From Ilumatobacter sp. (GTDB taxonomy: Bacteria > Actinomycetota > Acidimicrobiia > Acidimicrobiales > Ilumatobacteraceae): 44,085 nucleotides of DNA. A program made the position numbers and the translations under genes. Shown here piece by piece: positions 40,849-44,085 of the stretch. How positions within the stretch are numbered: the stretch's first letter is position 1; every line of letters begins with the position of its first letter. The notes under the pieces are model-generated. The model was not told where the DNA came from. It searched no databases and worked only from the letters and a program-made list of their open reading frames with translations. The DNA is taken from NCBI RefSeq assembly GCF_030065885.1, contig NZ_JASJCS010000028.1, positions 1 through 44,085 on the forward strand. Direction: 5' to 3'.

Positions 40849-41589
40849 CTATCGGATTTTGCGATAGGTCGAGACGTGGCGACTGGCGTCGTCGTCGAAC
40901 GCCGACCGCTCGAACCCCGACCAGCGGTGTTCGAGCTCGAGTCCCGCCGCGGCCGCCATCTCGTCGAGCTGCGCCGGTGTCGCGTACCGGACCGACCAGG
41001 GACGCAGCCGGACGCCACCGGCCTCGGTGAGCTCGATGAACTGGCCTTCGGCCGTCTGATCGTCGGGATGGTGGACGCTGGCCGAGAGCACCACGCACGT
41101 CGCGGTGAGCTCGCGGATCTCGAGGTGGTCGCCCCGGCGGGGCGGATCCTCCGGCACGAACGCCTCGACGACGAACCGGCCCCCGGGGACCAACCGGTCG
41201 GCGACCGCAGCGAAGCACGCCCGCTGCTCCCCGTCCCCGAGCAGGTTGAACAGCGTGTTGTAGGCGACGAACGCCATCGTGAAGGGGCCGTCCGGCAGGT
41301 CGCGGACCATGTCGCCGACGATGACGTCGACGGTGCCGTCGCGGTCGCGTTCGGCGAGCAGGTCGAGCATCGCTCGGCTCGTGTCGATGCCGACGACCGC
41401 CACCCCCGTCGTGCGGGCCAGCGGGAGCGCCAGGCGACCGGTGCCGACCCCGAGCTCGAGGAGCGGACCGTCGCCGGCCAGTTCGGCGAGCACGGCCACG
41501 GTCGTGTCGACATCGGAGATGCCCCGGTACCACTCGTCGTAGACGTCTGCGAACGCATCGCCGTAGCTGCTCGATCCGTAGCCCTCCAT
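40849..41589 (-). CDS. class I SAM-dependent methyltransferase
   Basis: 246 residues. YDEWYRGISDVDTTVAVLAEL leads into SAM motif I LLELGVGTGRLALPLA (about residue 47), the acidic ribose ligand in VVGIDTSRAML, and GDMVRDLP with AFVAYNTLFNLL as the post-motif. The fold is that of the Methyltransf_25/11 group acting on small molecules. Substrate unknown. ATG 41589 is chosen because TACCGT ends 7 nt upstream; the open frame runs on for 418 codons antisense to the desulfurase gene. A hairpin ctatcg-gattttg-cgatag overlaps the stop codon (40849-40867). Confidence 0.88.
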   Translation of the reverse strand: MEGYGSSSYGDAFADVYDEWYRGISDVDTTVAVLAELAGDGPLLELGVGTGRLALPLARTTGVAVVGIDTSRAMLDLLAERDRDGTVDVIVGDMVRDLPDGPFTMAFVAYNTLFNLLGDGEQRACFAAVADRLVPGGRFVVEAFVPEDPPRRGDHLEIRELTATCVVLSASVHHPDDQTAEGQFIELTEAGGVRLRPWSVRYATPAQLDEMAAAAGLELEHRWSGFERSAFDDDASRHVSTYRKIR

Positions 41590-41596
41590 CGCCCGG

Positions 41597-41602
41597 ACGG
41601 TA
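41597..41602 (-). promoter_or_regulatory. -10 box TACCGT, leaderless start of methyltransferase gene
   Basis: On the minus strand TACCGT ends 7 nt before ATG 41589. Confidence 0.6.
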
Positions 41603-41721
41603 CTGCGCCCGCTCCCACGAGCACAGCGGGCGCGGGCCCGAGCCGTCGGAGCCGGCGGCGCAGTGTCGGCGGGGGAGCGGTCGCACTGTGATGAGCCGGC
41701 TGCGGGGCGAAGCGGCCTCGA

Positions 41722-41727
41722 TAGCGT
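41722..41727 (+). promoter_or_regulatory. -10 box TAGCGT, leaderless start of cysteine desulfurase gene
   Basis: TAGCGT ends 6 nt before GTG 41734. Confidence 0.6.
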
Positions 41728-41733
41728 GGCGGC

Positions 41734-42864
41734 GTGACGCTGACCTACCTGGATCACGCGGCGACGACGCCGGTGCGCACCTCGGCGTTCGAGGCGATGC
41801 TGCCGTTCTTCCGGGAGCAGTTCGCGAACCCGAGCGGCTCGCACCGATTCGCTCGCGAGGCTCGCCGGGCGATCGACGAGTCGCGCGACGCCGTCGCCGG
41901 CACGCTCGACGTCGAGCCCGGCGAGGTCGTCTTCACCGGCTGCGGCACCGAGTCGGACAACACCGCCATCGTGGGTGCCCGTGGGCTCGCCGTCTGCCCC
42001 GCCGCCGAGCACCACGCGGTGCTCCACCCCGTCGAAGAGCTCGGTGGGCGAGTCGTGGCCACCGACGCGACTGGCCACGTCGACCTCGACCGGTTGGCCG
42101 ACGCGCTGGGCGACGACGTCGCGGTCGTCAGCGTGATGGCGGTCAACAACGAGGTCGGCACGATCACCGACCTCGCCGCGGTCTCCCGGCTCGTGCGCGA
42201 GCGTGCGCCGCGCGCCGTGCTGCACACCGACGCCGTGCAGGCACCGTCGTGGCTCGATCTGCGGCAGATCACGCCACTCGTCGACCTGCTCTCGCTGAGC
42301 GCCCACAAGTTCGGCGGCCCGAAGGGGGTCGGCGTCCTGACCATCCGCGACGGCGTTCGGATCGCGCCGCTGGTGCGCGGTGGCGGTCAGGAGCGCGAGC
42401 GGCGGAGCGGCACCCACAACGTCGCCGGCATCGTGGCGCTCGCCGTCGCCCTCGCCGAGACCGACGCCGAGCGGCCCGCCGAGAACGTTCGCCTCGCGTC
42501 GCTGCGCGACCGGCTCGTCGACGGCCTCGCCGCCACCGTCGATGGCGTGGTCGAGACCGTGCCTCGCGACCGGAAGGTCGCCGGGTCGGCTCATGTCTGT
42601 CTCGAGGGGATCGAGAGCGAGTCGATGCTCTACCTCCTCGACGAGGCGGGTATCTGCGCAAGTGCCGCATCGGCGTGCGCCAGCGGCGCGATGGAGCCCT
42701 CGCACGTGCTGTCGGCGATGGGCGTCGATCGCCGGCTCGCCGCCGGCGCGCTCCGCTTGACGCTCGGGCACACGACCACCGAACGCGACGTCGACCATGC
42801 CGTCGACGTCGTCGCCGACGCCGTGATGCAGCTGCGCAGCCATCGGTTCGCCCGTCCGTCATGA
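41734..42864 (+). CDS. cysteine desulfurase (NifS/IscS family)
   Basis: 376-residue PLP enzyme releasing sulfur from cysteine as a persulfide. It starts YLDHAATTPV, binds PLP through the lysine of LSLSAHKFGGPKGVG, and has the persulfide cysteine in ASAASACASGAMEPSHVL. GGGQERERRSGTHN is a class signature. mnmA starts 10 bp downstream, so the main role is probably sulfur supply for tRNA 2-thiouridine, possibly also Fe-S clusters. GTG 41734 has a -10 box 6 nt upstream, giving a leaderless bicistronic mRNA. Confidence 0.96.
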   Translation: MTLTYLDHAATTPVRTSAFEAMLPFFREQFANPSGSHRFAREARRAIDESRDAVAGTLDVEPGEVVFTGCGTESDNTAIVGARGLAVCPAAEHHAVLHPVEELGGRVVATDATGHVDLDRLADALGDDVAVVSVMAVNNEVGTITDLAAVSRLVRERAPRAVLHTDAVQAPSWLDLRQITPLVDLLSLSAHKFGGPKGVGVLTIRDGVRIAPLVRGGGQERERRSGTHNVAGIVALAVALAETDAERPAENVRLASLRDRLVDGLAATVDGVVETVPRDRKVAGSAHVCLEGIESESMLYLLDEAGICASAASACASGAMEPSHVLSAMGVDRRLAAGALRLTLGHTTTERDVDHAVDVVADAVMQLRSHRFARPS

Positions 42865-42874
42865 GGTCGCGGCG

Positions 42875-43945
42875 GTGAAGGTGTTGCTGGCGATGAGCGG
42901 CGGTGTCGATTCGTCCGTCGCCGGCGCGTTGCTGCTCGACCAGGGTCATCAGGTCGTCGGCGTGACGATGAAGCTGTGGGGCGGCGACAGCGACACCGGT
43001 TGCTGCAGCGTGAGCGACGTCGACGACGCTCGGCGCGTCGCGCAGCAGCTCGACATCGACCATCTCGTCTTCAACTTCGGCGAGGACTTCGATCGGCACG
43101 TCGTCGAGCCGTACGTGGCCGACCACGCGATCGGGGTCACGCCGAATCCGTGCATCGAGTGCAACCGGCACGTGAAGTTCGACCGACTCCTCGAGCGGGC
43201 CGATCAGCTCGGCTTCGACGCCGTGGCGACGGGGCATCATGCCCGGATCAGGCAGTCGGGCGGCCGCTTTGCGCTCGAGCGTGGGGCCGACCCGGCCAAG
43301 GATCAGAGCTACGTCGTGCACATGCTCGATCAGCAGGCGCTGAGCCGCGTGGTCTTCCCGGTCGGCGACATCGACAAGGGCACCGTCCGGCAGATCGCGG
43401 CGGCGCGTGGCCTCCGCACCGCGTCGAAGCCCGACAGCCAGGACGTGTGCTTCATCACGTCGACCGGCGGCAGGACGGCGTTCCTCGGCGACCGGATCCC
43501 GTTCCGCCCGGGCCGCGTGGTCGACACGGCTGGCGACATGGTGGGCGAGGTCGACGCGGTCGAGCTGGTCACGATCGGGCAGCGGCGCGGCATCGGGCTG
43601 CCGGGGGGCGGACCGAAGCGTTACGCCGTCGACGTCGACGTCCCTGCCGCCACGGTCACCGTCGGCGAGGAGGGCGATCTGCTCGTCGGGGAGACCGGCG
43701 CCGAACGGGTCGGCTTCGTCGATCGGCCCGTGAGCGGGACGGTGCTCGTGCAGTGCAGCGCGCACGGGGCGTCGCAGCCGGCCGATCTCGTCGTCGGTGG
43801 CGGCGGTCGGGCGACGATCAGGTGGTCCGTGCCGCAGCGCCGCATCGCCCCTGGTCAGAGCGTCGTCTTCTACGACCTCGACGACCGCCGGGTGCTCGGC
43901 GGGGGAAGTGCGACGAGGTCACCGTCACCCGGCGGGTCGGCGTGA
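42875..43945 (+). CDS. mnmA: tRNA-specific 2-thiouridylase
   Basis: 356-residue ATP-dependent enzyme that thiolates U34 of Lys, Glu and Gln tRNAs. The PP-loop is MSGGVDSSVAGALLL. The catalytic cysteines are in TPNPCIECNRHVKF and KPDSQDVCFI. The C-terminal beta-barrel ends VVFYDLDDRRVLGGG. GTG 42875 has GAGG about 7 nt upstream, overlapping the desulfurase stop region. The last four codons and the stop lie inside the first copy of a 65-bp tandem repeat, so the natural C-terminus could be slightly different from that of relatives. Confidence 0.96.
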   Translation: MKVLLAMSGGVDSSVAGALLLDQGHQVVGVTMKLWGGDSDTGCCSVSDVDDARRVAQQLDIDHLVFNFGEDFDRHVVEPYVADHAIGVTPNPCIECNRHVKFDRLLERADQLGFDAVATGHHARIRQSGGRFALERGADPAKDQSYVVHMLDQQALSRVVFPVGDIDKGTVRQIAAARGLRTASKPDSQDVCFITSTGGRTAFLGDRIPFRPGRVVDTAGDMVGEVDAVELVTIGQRRGIGLPGGGPKRYAVDVDVPAATVTVGEEGDLLVGETGAERVGFVDRPVSGTVLVQCSAHGASQPADLVVGGGGRATIRWSVPQRRIAPGQSVVFYDLDDRRVLGGGSATRSPSPGGSA

Positions 43946-44085
43946 GTGTCGGCGGCGCGGGGCGCGACGAGGCCGACTCAGCCGACGCATCGGGCGTCGG
44001 GTCGGCGTGAGTGTCGGCGGCGCGGGGCGCGACGAGGCCGACTCAGCCGACGCATCGGGCGTCGGGTCGGCGTGAGTGTCGGCGG
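43933..44085 (+). repeat. 65-bp tandem repeat running off the window end
   Basis: Period exactly 65 bp, about 2.35 identical copies visible, starting inside the last codons of mnmA and continuing to the edge. Each unit contains a GTGA (stop of one frame, start of the next), a 22-codon frame and a 7-bp hairpin CCGACGC-atcgg-GCGTCGG. Perfect identity of copies suggests recent expansion. The true copy number is unknown because the sequence ends within the array. Confidence 0.9.

Noticed and set aside
40849..42843. 664-codon minus-strand frame reading through the cysteine desulfurase gene into the methyltransferase
   Set aside because: Only the last 246 codons form a methyltransferase with its own -10 box and ATG 41589; the upstream part is antisense to a clear PLP enzyme.
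43933..44085. CRISPR array
   Set aside because: The 65-bp units are contiguous and identical with no unique spacers, and no cas genes are present.

Overview
The window is 44 kb of very G+C-rich, gene-dense DNA from an actinobacterium (Actinomycetota). Supporting signs are the strong G/C bias at third codon positions, ECF sigma factors with a zinc anti-sigma factor, a fosfomycin-insensitive type MurA, an actinobacterial type RpiB, Tat-exported proteins with 'LDTR' repeats, and many genes whose -10 box lies 6-9 nt before the start codon (leaderless mRNAs). Gene content would fit the Acidimicrobiia (Ilumatobacter-like), but that placement is inference. Both ends look like contig breaks: the first 86 bases are an inverted copy of bases 139-224, and the last 153 bases are a 65-bp tandem repeat.

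Layout. 1-4.1 kb: 3' part of fabH, a secreted two-domain protein, an ECF sigma factor with a membrane FecR-like partner, and a second sigma factor with a ZAS anti-sigma factor, preceded by a possible 23-codon leader ORF. 4.1-10.6 kb: a TerB-like protein, an S9 peptidase and a nucleoside hydrolase on the minus strand, then a lipoprotein, rpiB and glyA. 10.6-11.9 kb: a complete IS3-family element. 12-14.3 kb: a methyltransferase and, divergently, a WecA-type sugar-phosphate transferase. 14.4-23.1 kb: a full F-type ATP synthase operon (AtpZ-like, AtpI, a, c, b, b', a 35-codon ORF, delta, alpha, gamma, beta, epsilon). 23.3-28.5 kb: SDR and macro-domain genes, a Tat sulfatase with three LDTR repeats, and class II fructose bisphosphatase. 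28.5-34.5 kb: two small ORFs, a second S9 peptidase, three less characterised proteins and an MFS transporter. 34.6-38.5 kb: murA, a 53-aa membrane protein, a NifU-like protein, a MeaB-like GTPase and an enoyl-CoA hydratase. 38.5-44 kb: a glycosyltransferase, galT, a methyltransferase, then cysteine desulfurase followed by mnmA.

How genes work together: the ATP synthase operon is complete and mostly translationally coupled. Cysteine desulfurase and MnmA form a sulfur-relay pair for tRNA thiolation. WecA-like transferase, MurA, GalT and the glycosyltransferase serve envelope and glycan metabolism. The most unusual item is the ATP synthase gamma subunit, which carries about 125 extra C-terminal residues ending in a helix-hairpin-helix (COG3743-like) domain of the kind known as a fusion on complex I subunit NuoE in alphaproteobacteria. 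Other notable points are the leader ORF before the redox-type sigma operon, a near-perfect LacI-family operator upstream of galT, small ORFs with strong Shine-Dalgarno sites, and a 35-codon ORF joined by ATGA overlaps to both ATP synthase neighbours.
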